Assembly (NCBI RefSeq): GCF_018474015.1
Contig: NZ_JAHCSG010000003.1
Location: forward strand, 372,001 to 436,000
Length of the DNA: 64,000 bases
Origin: Williamsia sp. CHRR-6
Lineage (GTDB): Bacteria; Actinomycetota; Actinomycetes; Mycobacteriales; Mycobacteriaceae
Reading direction: 5' to 3'
The notes under the pieces were generated by a model. The model was not told where the DNA came from and searched no databases. It was given only the letters and a program-made list of their open reading frames with translations. Shown here piece by piece: positions 31,707 through 40,893 of this stretch (positions within the stretch are counted from its first letter, which is position 1; each line of letters starts with the position of its first letter). Position numbers and translations under genes: made by a program.

Positions 31707-32348
31707 TCAGAGCAAGGTTGACCAGTAGTACCAGAAATGGTTGGCGATCAGCAGGATCACCACGGTGTAGAACACGATCAGAGCCGGCCACAGCCACTCG
31801 GTGAATCGTTGCGCGGCAACGTTTCCCGACAGCCGCGCGGTGATCCGTGCCGAGAGCACCAACAGGATGGGCGTGATGGTCCACACCACCATGCAGTACG
31901 GGCACAGCGCGTTTATGCGGTAGATGCTCTGGGTGATCAGATACCCGACCCCGACCATGCCCAGCGCGCTGCCGACGGTGAGGCCGCCCCAGAACCACGT
32001 GGGCATCGGCACCCCACTCAGTGCCAGCACTCCGACCACGATGACCACCGAGTACGCCGCTATGCCGATCAGCGGGTTGGGGAAGCCGAAGAACGACGCC
32101 TGCTCGGTGACCATCACCGAACCGCACGACAGCACCGGGTTGATGCTGCAGCTGGGCCGGTAACCGGGGTCCTTGAGCATCTCGAAACGCTCGATGGTGA
32201 GGGTGGCCGCAGCCAGCAAGCCGATGGCCCCCAGCAGCAGCACCACCAGCGATGTCACTCGACCGGGTAGCCAGTCGGTCTCGACCTGGTCGTCGTCGCC
32301 GGACACCACCTCGGGGTCGGGCGGGGTGGGGGTGTCGGTGAGCGTCAC
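31707..32348 (-). CDS. Vitamin K epoxide reductase homologue (VKOR)
   Basis: This is the membrane enzyme that reoxidises DsbA and passes electrons to quinone. The 213-residue protein has an N-terminal acidic tail, then about five helices. Loop cysteines are in PSCSINPVLSCGSVM, and the quinone-side CxxC is CPYC in YRINALCPYCMVVW. GTG 32348 overlaps the dsbA stop by 4 bp (GTGA), giving a coupled DsbA-VKOR pair as in Rv2969c-Rv2968c of M. tuberculosis. Longer in-frame starts would lie within the dsbA gene. Confidence 0.93.
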   Translation of the reverse strand: MTLTDTPTPPDPEVVSGDDDQVETDWLPGRVTSLVVLLLGAIGLLAAATLTIERFEMLKDPGYRPSCSINPVLSCGSVMVTEQASFFGFPNPLIGIAAYSVVIVVGVLALSGVPMPTWFWGGLTVGSALGMVGVGYLITQSIYRINALCPYCMVVWTITPILLVLSARITARLSGNVAAQRFTEWLWPALIVFYTVVILLIANHFWYYWSTLL

Positions 32349-33172
32349 GGCGTGGCCTTCGCGGCGGCGGTGATCGTGGTGATCAGGTCGGCCGGCGGCA
32401 GCGGGTTGCCCGCAGCATCGGTGGTCTGCAGCGGCTTGCCGTTGAGCAACAACGTCGGTGTCCCCTGGATCGTCGGCAGGACCTTCGCGGTCTGGCGGGC
32501 CAACCACTTCTTGTAGTCGACGTTGTCGATGCAGGAGTTGACCGACGCAGGCGCGCCGGCGGAGGCGGCGAGTTCCTTGAGCTTCGAGTTCGGCAGTCCA
32601 GCGGAGTTCTCTGCGGGCTGGTTGGCATAGAGCACGTTGTGGAACTTCAGCCAGGTGTCGTAGTTGCCGCTACCCGCAGTCGCCTCGGCGACACACAACG
32701 ATGCGCTCCCCGCCCGCGTCGAATACTCCGTCGTCGAGGCCCGATCCAAGAATGCGATCGGCTTGTATTCGATGGTCAGCCCAGGCGTGACCTGCAGCTG
32801 CGTGATCGCGTCGCCGTAGGTGGCCTCGAAGTCCTTGCAGATCGGGCACTGGAAGTCCTCGATGACCGTCAGCGTCGCCCTGGCCGGTACGGGCGGGCGG
32901 CCAGGGACCGTGGTCGCGGCGTTCTTGACGACGAACCCGCCGTCGGCGCTGACCACCGTGGGGGTCTTGCCGCCCTGGGCGTCCTTGTTGCTCTTGGTTG
33001 CGATCAACCCGATGCCCACGGCCACCGCGATCACCACCACCACCAGCGTGCCGACGATGCGGATGGTCATCGTGCGCCGCCGCTCGGCGGCTGCGGGGCT
33101 GATCGACTTCCCGCGATTGGGCTTGGGGCCCCTGGGGATCGAAGGCTTCGAATTGTTGCCGGTGACGGCCAT
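32345..33172 (-). CDS. DsbA-family thioredoxin-like protein, membrane-anchored
   Basis: The 275-residue protein starts with a basic segment (SIPRGPKPNRGKSISP), followed by one membrane helix (IRIVGTLVVVVIAVAVGIGL) and an extracytoplasmic thioredoxin_4/DsbA domain with the active site EDFQCPICKDFEATYG. The terminal part QGTPTLLLNGKPL is the cis-Pro region. It introduces disulfides into exported proteins and is recycled by the VKOR encoded next. Its ATG follows the stop codon of the upstream membrane-protein gene directly (TAGATG). Confidence 0.93.
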   Translation of the reverse strand: MAVTGNNSKPSIPRGPKPNRGKSISPAAAERRRTMTIRIVGTLVVVVIAVAVGIGLIATKSNKDAQGGKTPTVVSADGGFVVKNAATTVPGRPPVPARATLTVIEDFQCPICKDFEATYGDAITQLQVTPGLTIEYKPIAFLDRASTTEYSTRAGSASLCVAEATAGSGNYDTWLKFHNVLYANQPAENSAGLPNSKLKELAASAGAPASVNSCIDNVDYKKWLARQTAKVLPTIQGTPTLLLNGKPLQTTDAAGNPLPPADLITTITAAAKATP

Positions 33173-33688
33173 CTAGATGTCGCTCCTGTTCGGGTGCGCT
33201 GGCCCCGCTGTGTCGGGGGCTCGGCGAGCGTCGGGATGGGAACTCGAGAGTGGGGCCAGCATCAGTCCGACCCAGGCGACACCGACGAGCAGGGTGCAGC
33301 CGGTAGCCGCCAGCAACGGGGTCGCCAGGTGCGCGGCCGGACCGGTGCGCAGCGACCAGAAGCCCAGCAGCAACAGGAAGGTGCCGACAGCTGAGGTGGC
33401 CGCAGCCATCCAGCAGACGCGAAAACGCGGGTGAACCACCCCGACGGCGGTCAGCAGCGCAGCCAACGACCCGACCGCGGTACCCGCGATGGCCAGACCA
33501 CACATCTGGCCGTCGGTACGCGCACTGTCAGCGATGCTGCCCACCGCCATGATCAGACAGACCACCAACGCCCCGTCGACCGCGGCCAGCAGCAGGCGCC
33601 GCCGACCGAGATGCATGTCGTCGAGCACCGAACGCTCGATGGCCGCGAGCTCCCGATCGAGGCGTGAGCGCTCGTGTTGCCGCGTCAT
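33173..33688 (-). CDS. Small four-helix membrane protein of unknown function
   Basis: The 171-residue product has a charged N-terminus (RSRLDRELAAIERSVLDDM), then four hydrophobic helices (about 35-55, 65-85, 90-110, 120-145) and a hydrophilic Pro/Arg-rich tail. I do not recognise a domain. It is the first gene of a unit that continues directly into dsbA and the VKOR gene, so a link to disulfide formation or envelope stress is possible but only inferred from position. Confidence 0.65.
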   Translation of the reverse strand: MTRQHERSRLDRELAAIERSVLDDMHLGRRRLLLAAVDGALVVCLIMAVGSIADSARTDGQMCGLAIAGTAVGSLAALLTAVGVVHPRFRVCWMAAATSAVGTFLLLLGFWSLRTGPAAHLATPLLAATGCTLLVGVAWVGLMLAPLSSSHPDARRAPDTAGPAHPNRSDI

Positions 33689-33723
33689 CTGCGATCAACT
33701 CCTCACCTGGACCCGATTCAGTA

Positions 33724-33740
33724 GTCGGTTGCCAACCGAC
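33724..33740. promoter_or_regulatory. Perfect 8-bp dyad upstream of the membrane protein-dsbA-VKOR unit
   Basis: GTCGGTTG, one base, CAACCGAC, centred at 33732 and 36 bp before the gene start at 33688. The position fits an operator for a dimeric repressor or activator. No local regulator gene was found, so the binding protein is unknown. Confidence 0.35.
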
Positions 33741-33843
33741 ACCGGTTCCCAGAGTGCTGCGTTTGCGCGCGCAATGCCACCCCGGCCTGATGTGGATCTG
33801 CTGAGAGCGCCCGAAACACCCGAGACGGACGCGCTGATCCCGA

Positions 33844-35178
33844 TCAGTGAGACGACAGGGTGCGACCGGTGGCCACTCGAACCGCCACCCCGGCCAACGT
33901 CAGCAGTCCCCGTGCCCCGGTCGGGGTGAGGACGGTGGGCCAGGCAGGGCCCGACCCCCGTCGATCCGCGTCGGTGGATCGACCGCGGAAACGATCGGAG
34001 AGCCAGCGCAGCGCCAACGGCGTGGAGATGGGATGCAGCAGGATGTGTTCACCCAGCGGTTCGCGGTGATAGGTGACGTCGGCGCCGCCGTCGCGGTAGG
34101 TCTGCACCAGGTCGTCGATGTCGCCTGCCGACATGATCAGGTCGGTGGCGGATTGGATGACCAGCACCGGCATCTGCGGGATGGATCGCCCCAGCCGGAT
34201 CGCCTCGAACACCGCCCGCACCTCTGGCAGCGCCAGGATCTCCGTCAGTGGCCGGTCCAACATGCGACCCATGTCGGAGAAAAGGAACCGCAGCACCGCC
34301 TCCACCGTGGTCATCCGACTCAGTCGCTGCAGCCGGGCTCGACCGCGCGCGGTGGCATGCTCAGCGAGCACCCGCTGAAGGTCCGGGTAGACCTGCGACA
34401 GGGCGCTGACCACCATGGCGGGCAGGCCGGAGAACAGTCCACCGTTGAGCCGCGAGTACGTGTTGCCCAGGTCTCCGACCGGCGACCCCAACACGGCGCC
34501 GACCACGTTCAGTTCCGGGGCGTAGTGCGCCCACAGCTCGGCTGCCCAGGCGCTGGCCAGCCCGCCGCCGGAGTACCCCCACAACGCGATCGGATCGTCG
34601 GCGTGCACGGCCAGTCCGTCATGGGCGACCGCGGCCCGCAGACCGTCGAGGGTGATGTACCCGGGCATCCGTGGCATCCCCCACAGGCCCTGTGGCCCCT
34701 CGTGATCAGGGATGGCCACGGCCCATCCGCGGGCCAGTAGCGAGGCGATCACCAGGTACTCCACCTGGGCCAACGCCCCGAAGGCGACGGCCCCACGCAG
34801 CAGCGCATACGACGGGAAGCAGCGGGAGGTGATGGCATCGATGGCGCACTGGTACGACACGACCGGCCGTGACCCCGGTTGCGCAGCCGAGCCGGTCGGG
34901 GTGAGCACGGTGGTGACCGCCGCCATCGGTTCGCCGTCGGCTCCGCTGGTGCGGAACAACAGTTGGGTCGCGCGGACCCGCTGCGGCACCAGCCCGAAGA
35001 ACGCGACTCGCACCTCGCGGGCACGCAGCACCGAGCCCAACGGCATCGACTCGAACCCGACCGGCGGCTGGTGGAACGGGTCGTCGGCGGGCAGCCGTGG
35101 ACGGCCGCCGAGCACCTCCGGCACCGAGATGTCGACCGGGGCGTGTTCGGGCTGCCGGGCGGCATATGCCTCACTCAT
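33844..35178 (-). CDS. Secretory-lipase family (LIP) triacylglycerol lipase/esterase
   Basis: The 444-residue alpha/beta hydrolase has the nucleophile elbow GYSGGG in ALWGYSGGGLASAWAAELW (G-Y-S-G-G), an Asp in LVIQSATDLIMSAGD, and a probable catalytic His in HREPLGEHILLHP. The order matches the PF03583 secretory lipases. No clear signal peptide is visible at the start MSEAYAARQ. ATG 35178 has GGGGAG upstream. A longer frame exists on the same strand but has no matching homology. Substrates are likely medium- or long-chain esters. It is divergent from a Baeyer-Villiger-type monooxygenase gene, an esterase-monooxygenase neighbourhood used in ketone degradation. Confidence 0.8.
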   Translation of the reverse strand: MSEAYAARQPEHAPVDISVPEVLGGRPRLPADDPFHQPPVGFESMPLGSVLRAREVRVAFFGLVPQRVRATQLLFRTSGADGEPMAAVTTVLTPTGSAAQPGSRPVVSYQCAIDAITSRCFPSYALLRGAVAFGALAQVEYLVIASLLARGWAVAIPDHEGPQGLWGMPRMPGYITLDGLRAAVAHDGLAVHADDPIALWGYSGGGLASAWAAELWAHYAPELNVVGAVLGSPVGDLGNTYSRLNGGLFSGLPAMVVSALSQVYPDLQRVLAEHATARGRARLQRLSRMTTVEAVLRFLFSDMGRMLDRPLTEILALPEVRAVFEAIRLGRSIPQMPVLVIQSATDLIMSAGDIDDLVQTYRDGGADVTYHREPLGEHILLHPISTPLALRWLSDRFRGRSTDADRRGSGPAWPTVLTPTGARGLLTLAGVAVRVATGRTLSSH

Positions 35179-35404
35179 GGCCCACTCCCCTGACGAGATC
35201 GCGCGACGGTATCGATGTGCGCGCTGACGATAGCCCAGCTCGCCCAGTCGATGGCGACCCCCGTCGTTGCCTGCACCTGCGGTGGACTCGATCGGACCAC
35301 CACGCCTGATGACGCCGACGCACCAGAACGCCCGCCCCGCCGAGAGCGCGCATGCCACCATCGACGCAGGATGGTCGAGAAATCGTGATCGACAGGGAGC
35401 AGGC

Positions 35405-36910
35405 ATGACGAACACAGGACCGCAGTCGGCGATCGTGGTGGGCGCGGGGTTCGGCGGTCTGGGAATGGCCGTGTCGCTGCTGCGCGCCGGAGTGCGCGAC
35501 GTGCGCATCCTCGAACGCGGCGACGACGTGGGCGGGTGCTGGCGTGACAACACCTATCCCGGCGCGGCCTGCGACGTGCCCTCGTATCTGTACTCGTTCT
35601 CCTTCGCCCCCAACCCTCACTGGACGCGGCGTTTCGCCCGCCAGCCCGAGATCCTGGCCTACCTCCAGGATTGCGCCGAGAAGTTCGGGCTGACCGACCG
35701 CATCACGCTGCGCGCTGAGGTGAGCGCCGCCTCCTACGACGACGACGCGCACCGGTGGACGGTGCACTGCGCCGACGGCTCCACCCGCCACGCCGACCTG
35801 TTGGTGTTCGCATGCGGGCAGCTGAGCCAACCGTCTATCCCGAGCCTGCCCGGAGTGGAGTCGTTTCGCGGCAACGTGTTCCACTCCGCACAGTGGGATC
35901 ACGACTTCTCTCCCGCCGGACGTCGGGTAGCGGTGATCGGGACCGGGGCCTCGGCCATCCAGTTCGTGCCACACCTGGTCACCGAGGCCGAGAAGGTGGT
36001 GCTGTTCCAGCGTTCAGCACCCCACATCATCCCCAAGACCGACTATCCCTACCCCACCGCAGTCCGGCGTCTGTTCAGCAGAGCGCCTGCGCTGCAACGC
36101 ATCCCGCGCTGGTTCACCTACGCCATCCTCGAACCCCGCGGGGTGGGGTTCACCCGCTACCCGGCGCTGCTGCAGGCGGTGCGGTGGGTGTCCGATCAGC
36201 ACCGCGCCGCCCAGGTGCCCGATCCGCAGTTGCGCGCAGCGCTGACCCCCGATCACCCGGTGGGCTGCAAGCGGGTGTTGATCTCCAACGACTACCTGCC
36301 CGCGGTGTCGGCACCCAACGTCGAGGTGGTCACCTCCACGATCGCCGAGGTGAGCGCGTCGGCGATCCGCACCGACGACGGCACTGTCCACGACGTGGAC
36401 ACCATCATCTACGGAACCGGTTTCGCAGCAACGGGTTTCCTGCACGGCATCTCCGTGACCGGACGGGCCGGGGCGACGCTGGCGGACACGTGGAGCGATG
36501 GCGCGCGCGCTCACCTCGGGCTCACCGTGCCCGGGTTCCCGAACATGTTCCTGCTGTACGGACCCAACACCAACCTGGGCCACAACTCGATCATCCTGAT
36601 GCTCGAAGCGCAGATGCGTCGGGTCGTCGAGATGGTGCAGGCGCTGCGGCGTACCGGCGCGGCGGCGGTGGAGGTGCGGCCACAGGTGCAGCAGCGATTC
36701 GTCGAGGAGATGGAGACAGCGTTGGCCGAGACCGTGTGGAGTCAGGGCTGTCGCAGTTGGTATCTCGACTCCCAGGGCCGCAACACCACCAACTGGCCGC
36801 GATCGACGACCGCCTACATCGGGCGGATGCGTCGCTTCGACGAGGCCGACTACCGCTGGGAGTCGCCGGCGGCGGCGTCTGGTGCTGCAGCAGGTCACTC
36901 GACGCGCTGA
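35405..36910 (+). CDS. Flavin-containing Baeyer-Villiger-type monooxygenase (copy 1)
   Basis: This 501-residue class B flavoprotein has GxGxxG for FAD in VVGAGFGGLGMAVSLL (residues about 11-26), GCWRDNTYPGAACDVPSYLY, the BVMO fingerprint FRGNVFHSAQW (F-x-G-x3-H-x3-W), then the NADPH-binding GTGASAIQ. BVMOs turn ketones into esters or lactones with O2 and NADPH. ATG 35405 follows GGGAGCAGG. A lipase gene is divergent and could hydrolyse the ester product. A paralogue with a similar fingerprint lies at 46.1-47.7 kb. The substrate is unknown; medium-chain or cyclic ketones are typical. Confidence 0.88.
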   Translation: MTNTGPQSAIVVGAGFGGLGMAVSLLRAGVRDVRILERGDDVGGCWRDNTYPGAACDVPSYLYSFSFAPNPHWTRRFARQPEILAYLQDCAEKFGLTDRITLRAEVSAASYDDDAHRWTVHCADGSTRHADLLVFACGQLSQPSIPSLPGVESFRGNVFHSAQWDHDFSPAGRRVAVIGTGASAIQFVPHLVTEAEKVVLFQRSAPHIIPKTDYPYPTAVRRLFSRAPALQRIPRWFTYAILEPRGVGFTRYPALLQAVRWVSDQHRAAQVPDPQLRAALTPDHPVGCKRVLISNDYLPAVSAPNVEVVTSTIAEVSASAIRTDDGTVHDVDTIIYGTGFAATGFLHGISVTGRAGATLADTWSDGARAHLGLTVPGFPNMFLLYGPNTNLGHNSIILMLEAQMRRVVEMVQALRRTGAAAVEVRPQVQQRFVEEMETALAETVWSQGCRSWYLDSQGRNTTNWPRSTTAYIGRMRRFDEADYRWESPAAASGAAAGHSTR

Positions 36911-36994
36911 TCCGCCGTCTGAACCGTAGTGTCATCTGGCGAGCACACGCGGTGCCTGCCGCGTGACACCTACGGGCGCAGCAGGGGAGGTGCG

Positions 36995-38818
36995 ATGGAC
37001 CGGACTGCACCACCCACACCCTCAGGACACGTCATCGTCTGCGGTTTCGGCGGTCTGGCGTTGCGCATCATCGACCAGTTCATCGCCACCGGCGAGCAGG
37101 TGGTGTTGCTGGTCAAGGCGGTCGACCCAGCTATCGACGCCGCCGTGGCCCGCTGGCAGATCCCGGTACACACCGCGCTGGTCAGCGTGGCCGACGCACT
37201 GCGTGAGGCATCCCTGGACACCGCGATGGCCGTGGTGTGTGTCGACGACACCGAGGTGTGGAACCTCGAGGCGGCACTCGTCGCCGGGCAACTACGCAGC
37301 GATGTCCGGGTGATCACCGAGCTGACCAATCCGACCGTGGCCGGGGCCATGAGCACCCAGCCCTCCGACCAGACCCGCAACTGCACAGTTCTCGACGTCG
37401 CCGATCTCGCGTCGCCGTCGGTGGTGGAGGCGTGTCTGGGCATCCGCAGCCACCACGTACCGGTGGGCGGGGTCGACTTCGTGACCGCCGAGGTGACCGT
37501 CGATCAGCCCGGCACCCTGCGCACCCGATTCGGCGATCTGGCGCCGTTGGCGGTGACCACCGGATCGACGGCGACCGGCGGGATGATCCGTCCACCGACC
37601 ACCACCATCTGTCCCGGCCGCGACCACCCGGTGTTGCTCGGCGACACCGTCTCCCTCGTCGGCACACCGGCCCAGTTCGCCGCCGCCGGGGTGATCCTGG
37701 ACCGACAGTCGCCCACGCAACGCAGCGCCCGGCCCAACCCACTGACTCGCGCCCGATATGCGGTGCGCGCCTTCGTCTCCGACGCCAACCCCAACTTCTT
37801 TCGGATGCTGGGTGTGCTGCTGCTGTTGCTCATCACCTCCACGGCGATCCTGCGGTTGTTCTATCAGAAGCCGGGGATGAGCGTGCTGGATGCGGTGTAC
37901 TTCAGCACCGAGACCGTGGCCACCGTCGGCTACGGCGACTTCAACTTCGCCGATCAGCCTCCGGCGCTGCGCATCTGGTCGATCGTCCTGATGTTCACCG
38001 GGTTGACCACCACCGCGATGATCATGGCGTTTCTCGCCGAGCTGCTCATCTCGCGGCGGATCGCCGAGGCCGCCGGCCGCCGCAAAGCCCGCTTCATGAC
38101 CGGACACGTGGTGGTGATCGGGTTGGGCGCGTTCGGGATCCGAGTGGCGCGCGAGATCGCCGCCCGGGGCCACGAGGTGCTGATCATCGAACGATCACCC
38201 ACCAACCGGTTCCTCTCCACCGCAGCACAATTCGATCTGCCCGTGGTGCTCGGTGACGCCACCGTCGCCGAGACCCTGCTCGACGCCCGGGTGCAGCACG
38301 CCGCGGCGGTGGCCGTGTTGACCAGCGACGACATGGCCAACGTGGAGACCGCCATCGCCGTCCGCGCCATCGCGGGCAAGCGCTGGGACGCTGCACCCGG
38401 TGCACCGAGCACCCCGGTGGTGCTGCGAGTGTTCAACCGCGCCATGGCCGATGCGGTGTCGCGGCGCTTCGATTTCCGACATGTCCGCTCCACCGCCGAG
38501 CTGGCCGCACCGTGGTTCATCGGCGCCGCACTGGGCTTGGAGGTGTTGAGCACCTTCTCGGTGCAGAACCGCTCGTTCATGGTGGGCCGGCTGCAGATCG
38601 CCCCCGACGGTGGCCTGGTGGGGGTTCGCATGCAGGAGCTGTCGGCCAACACCCGGGTGATCGCCATCCGCCGGGTGGCCACCGACGAGCTGGAATATCC
38701 GCCGCGTCGTGAGACCGCGTTCGCCGCCGGTGACGACGCCTACGTGGTGGGACCCTACGAGGAACTGCTGGCCGTGCTGGAACATCAGCGGTCCGTGGTT
38801 CGATTGACCGGTGACTGA
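36995..38818 (+). CDS. Potassium channel with two RCK/TrkA-N domains
   Basis: This 607-residue protein has a cytosolic RCK-type NAD-binding domain first (HVIVCGFGGLALRIIDQF), then two membrane helices (MLGVLLLLLITSTAILRLF and IWSIVLMFTGLTTTAMIMAF) around the selectivity filter TVGYGD, and then a second RCK domain (GHVVVIGLGAFGIRVAREIA). The RCK-pore-RCK order is less common than pore-RCK. It probably forms a nucleotide- or ion-gated K+ channel in the plasma membrane. ATG 36995 follows GGAGG. It overlaps the next flavoprotein gene by 8 bp. Confidence 0.88.
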   Translation: MDRTAPPTPSGHVIVCGFGGLALRIIDQFIATGEQVVLLVKAVDPAIDAAVARWQIPVHTALVSVADALREASLDTAMAVVCVDDTEVWNLEAALVAGQLRSDVRVITELTNPTVAGAMSTQPSDQTRNCTVLDVADLASPSVVEACLGIRSHHVPVGGVDFVTAEVTVDQPGTLRTRFGDLAPLAVTTGSTATGGMIRPPTTTICPGRDHPVLLGDTVSLVGTPAQFAAAGVILDRQSPTQRSARPNPLTRARYAVRAFVSDANPNFFRMLGVLLLLLITSTAILRLFYQKPGMSVLDAVYFSTETVATVGYGDFNFADQPPALRIWSIVLMFTGLTTTAMIMAFLAELLISRRIAEAAGRRKARFMTGHVVVIGLGAFGIRVAREIAARGHEVLIIERSPTNRFLSTAAQFDLPVVLGDATVAETLLDARVQHAAAVAVLTSDDMANVETAIAVRAIAGKRWDAAPGAPSTPVVLRVFNRAMADAVSRRFDFRHVRSTAELAAPWFIGAALGLEVLSTFSVQNRSFMVGRLQIAPDGGLVGVRMQELSANTRVIAIRRVATDELEYPPRRETAFAAGDDAYVVGPYEELLAVLEHQRSVVRLTGD

Positions 38819-40064
38819 ACTCGACGCCGACGTGGTGGTGGTGGGCGCGGGCCTGGCCGGTCTGCGCGCCGCCGGCGCACTGCGCTCGGATGGCCTGCAG
38901 GTGAGGGTGCTCGAAGCCGACTCCGCACCGGGTGGACGCATCCAGACCGACGTGATCGACGGATTCCGATGCGACCGTGGGTTTCAACTGCTCAACCCCA
39001 GCTATCCCGCGGTGCGCCGCCACATCGACCTCGACGCCCTGAACCTGCAGATCAGCGGCCGAGGAGTGCGTTCGGTGGACGCCTACGGCACCGTTCGCAC
39101 GCTGGCCGACCCCACTCGGCATCCCCGGCTGCTGGCGACCACCGTGCGCGACGCGGTGGCCGCGGGGATGGTGAGCCCGCGGGCCATCCTCGGGGCGCTG
39201 CGCTGGGTATGGCCGGCGTTCGGCTCGGCCCGCTCCCTCATCGCACGTCCCGACGCCCCGCTGGCGCAACGCTGGGACAGCCTCGGACTGCGCGGCCCGC
39301 TGCGTGACACGGTCCTCGCCCCGTTTCTCACCGGCGTGCTCGCCGACGGGACCTGGGAGACCTCCGACCGGTACGTGCGGCTGGTCATCAAGAGTTTCCT
39401 CGCCGCCACCCCAGGGGTCCCCGCCGCCGGAATGGGCGCGCTGCCACGACAACTCGCCGACGGGCTGGGGGCAGCGGTGCACTACGACACCCCGGTCGAA
39501 CAGGTCGTCGACGGGTTGACCCCGCAGGTCCGGTTGGCCGACGGGTCCACCCTGCGATCCCGCGCGGTGGTGGTGGCGACCGCGAGCCCGTCGGCACATC
39601 GGTTGACCGGTGTGCCGGTGACGGGGATGCGTGGGCTGTCGACCTGGTGGTTCCATGCTGACAACCTGCGTTCCGATGACCCGTTCGTCCGGGTGTCGGG
39701 GGCCGGCGGCCATGTGGTCAACACCGCTCAACTCAGCGCGGTGGCATCCAGCTACGCGCCACCGGGCCAGACGTTGGTGCAGGTCACCACCCTGCTCGAC
39801 GCACGCGGTCCTGCGCCCGAGGTCGAGGTGCGAGCCGAAGCCCAGCGGCTGTGGGGGGTGGGTACGCGCACGTGGCCGCTGATCATCCGCCACGACATCC
39901 CCGATGCGTTACCGGTGCAACCGGCGGGCACCCCGGTGCAGCGCAGCGTGATGGCCGGTCTGAGGGTCGCGGTGGCCGGCGATCATCGAGACACGCCGTC
40001 GATCCAGGGCGCGTTGGTCTCCGGAGGTCGGGCCGCCGCTGCCCTCGCGCGGGCTCTCGCGTAG
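38811..40064 (+). CDS. FAD-dependent amine oxidase/protoporphyrinogen-oxidase-like protein
   Basis: The 417-residue flavoprotein has GxGxxG in VVVGAGLAGLRAAGAL and ADSAPGGRIQTDVIDGF, the conserved GG-R motif of the amine-oxidase family. The C-terminal VAGDHRDTPSIQGALVSGGRAAAALARAL is the FAD-contacting end seen in carotenoid desaturase/PPOX-like enzymes. Substrate unknown. GTG 38811 overlaps the potassium channel stop by 8 bp, so the two are co-translated, though no functional link is apparent. Confidence 0.82.
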   Translation: MTELDADVVVVGAGLAGLRAAGALRSDGLQVRVLEADSAPGGRIQTDVIDGFRCDRGFQLLNPSYPAVRRHIDLDALNLQISGRGVRSVDAYGTVRTLADPTRHPRLLATTVRDAVAAGMVSPRAILGALRWVWPAFGSARSLIARPDAPLAQRWDSLGLRGPLRDTVLAPFLTGVLADGTWETSDRYVRLVIKSFLAATPGVPAAGMGALPRQLADGLGAAVHYDTPVEQVVDGLTPQVRLADGSTLRSRAVVVATASPSAHRLTGVPVTGMRGLSTWWFHADNLRSDDPFVRVSGAGGHVVNTAQLSAVASSYAPPGQTLVQVTTLLDARGPAPEVEVRAEAQRLWGVGTRTWPLIIRHDIPDALPVQPAGTPVQRSVMAGLRVAVAGDHRDTPSIQGALVSGGRAAAALARALA

Positions 40065-40091
40065 CGGGCCTTGGGTGCTGGGCTGATCAGG

Positions 40092-40862
40092 TCATCGGGT
40101 ACGCCCGTGGAACCGGTCGTAGAGTTCGGCGAGCTCGTCGATCGCCTCGGCGACATCGGCTGGTGCTGTCCCTGATGCCCGTAGCGCCGCCCCGAGCGCG
40201 GTCACGTCGAGCTCGGTGAGCACGTTGACCGGGGGCGGCAAGGGTAACGGTGGCAGCGGCATCCCGGCACCGTAGTAGTCCGATCGCAATGTGGCCGTGG
40301 ACGATCCGGTGGCCTGGGGCGTTCGCGCGGCGCGCCCGGGACCGTCGGCGCTCTGTTCCAGCAGTTTCAACAACACCGTCGTGTCAGCACCCATCAACGT
40401 CAATGCCAGGGCGGGCCGGGCGTCGATCTGCGCGCACAGCTCGTAGGTGACGGCCAGGACGTGGATACATCGCGGTTCGTCATCGGGGCAACTGCAATCA
40501 CCCTCGATGTCGGCGGGCTCGGTGGGTAACACCAACTCCCCCAACGTGACCGGCTGGCGTCCACGCGCCAACACCACCAGATCGTCGGTGGCGTCGCGGC
40601 TGCGCAGCAACTCGACCACGGTGGCCGGTTCGACGGTGCGTGCGGTCAGGGTCGTCTCGAACGGATCGAGTTGGCTGCCCTGCACCAAGGCGGTCACGCG
40701 GCCCGGCCGCACCCGCAGATCGATCACCTTGCGATCCCGAAAATAGCTGCGCGCCTTGTTCATCCGCCGCACATCGGACGGTCGGTCGACCACCGACAAC
40801 ACGGCCCGTGACCACGGCGTCAGTCCGTAGCCACGCGGCGGCGGCGCCTGTCTGCGACTCAT
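40092..40862 (-). CDS. SWIM zinc-finger protein (HelZ partner)
   Basis: The protein has about 256 residues with the SWIM motif CxCx(n)CxH as CSCPDDEPRCIHVLAV, which binds one zinc. The N-terminal RRQAPPPRGYGLTPWSRAV is typical of the protein that accompanies actinobacterial HelZ (compare Rv2102 next to Rv2101). SWIM proteins bind nucleic acid or partner proteins. ATG 40862 was chosen because the family starts there; an in-frame extension of 7 residues is possible. It follows the helicase gene by 31 bp. Confidence 0.85.
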   Translation of the reverse strand: MSRRQAPPPRGYGLTPWSRAVLSVVDRPSDVRRMNKARSYFRDRKVIDLRVRPGRVTALVQGSQLDPFETTLTARTVEPATVVELLRSRDATDDLVVLARGRQPVTLGELVLPTEPADIEGDCSCPDDEPRCIHVLAVTYELCAQIDARPALALTLMGADTTVLLKLLEQSADGPGRAARTPQATGSSTATLRSDYYGAGMPLPPLPLPPPVNVLTELDVTALGAALRASGTAPADVAEAIDELAELYDRFHGRTR

Positions 40863-40893
40863 CCCGACACCACCCACCACCACTGCATCTTGA

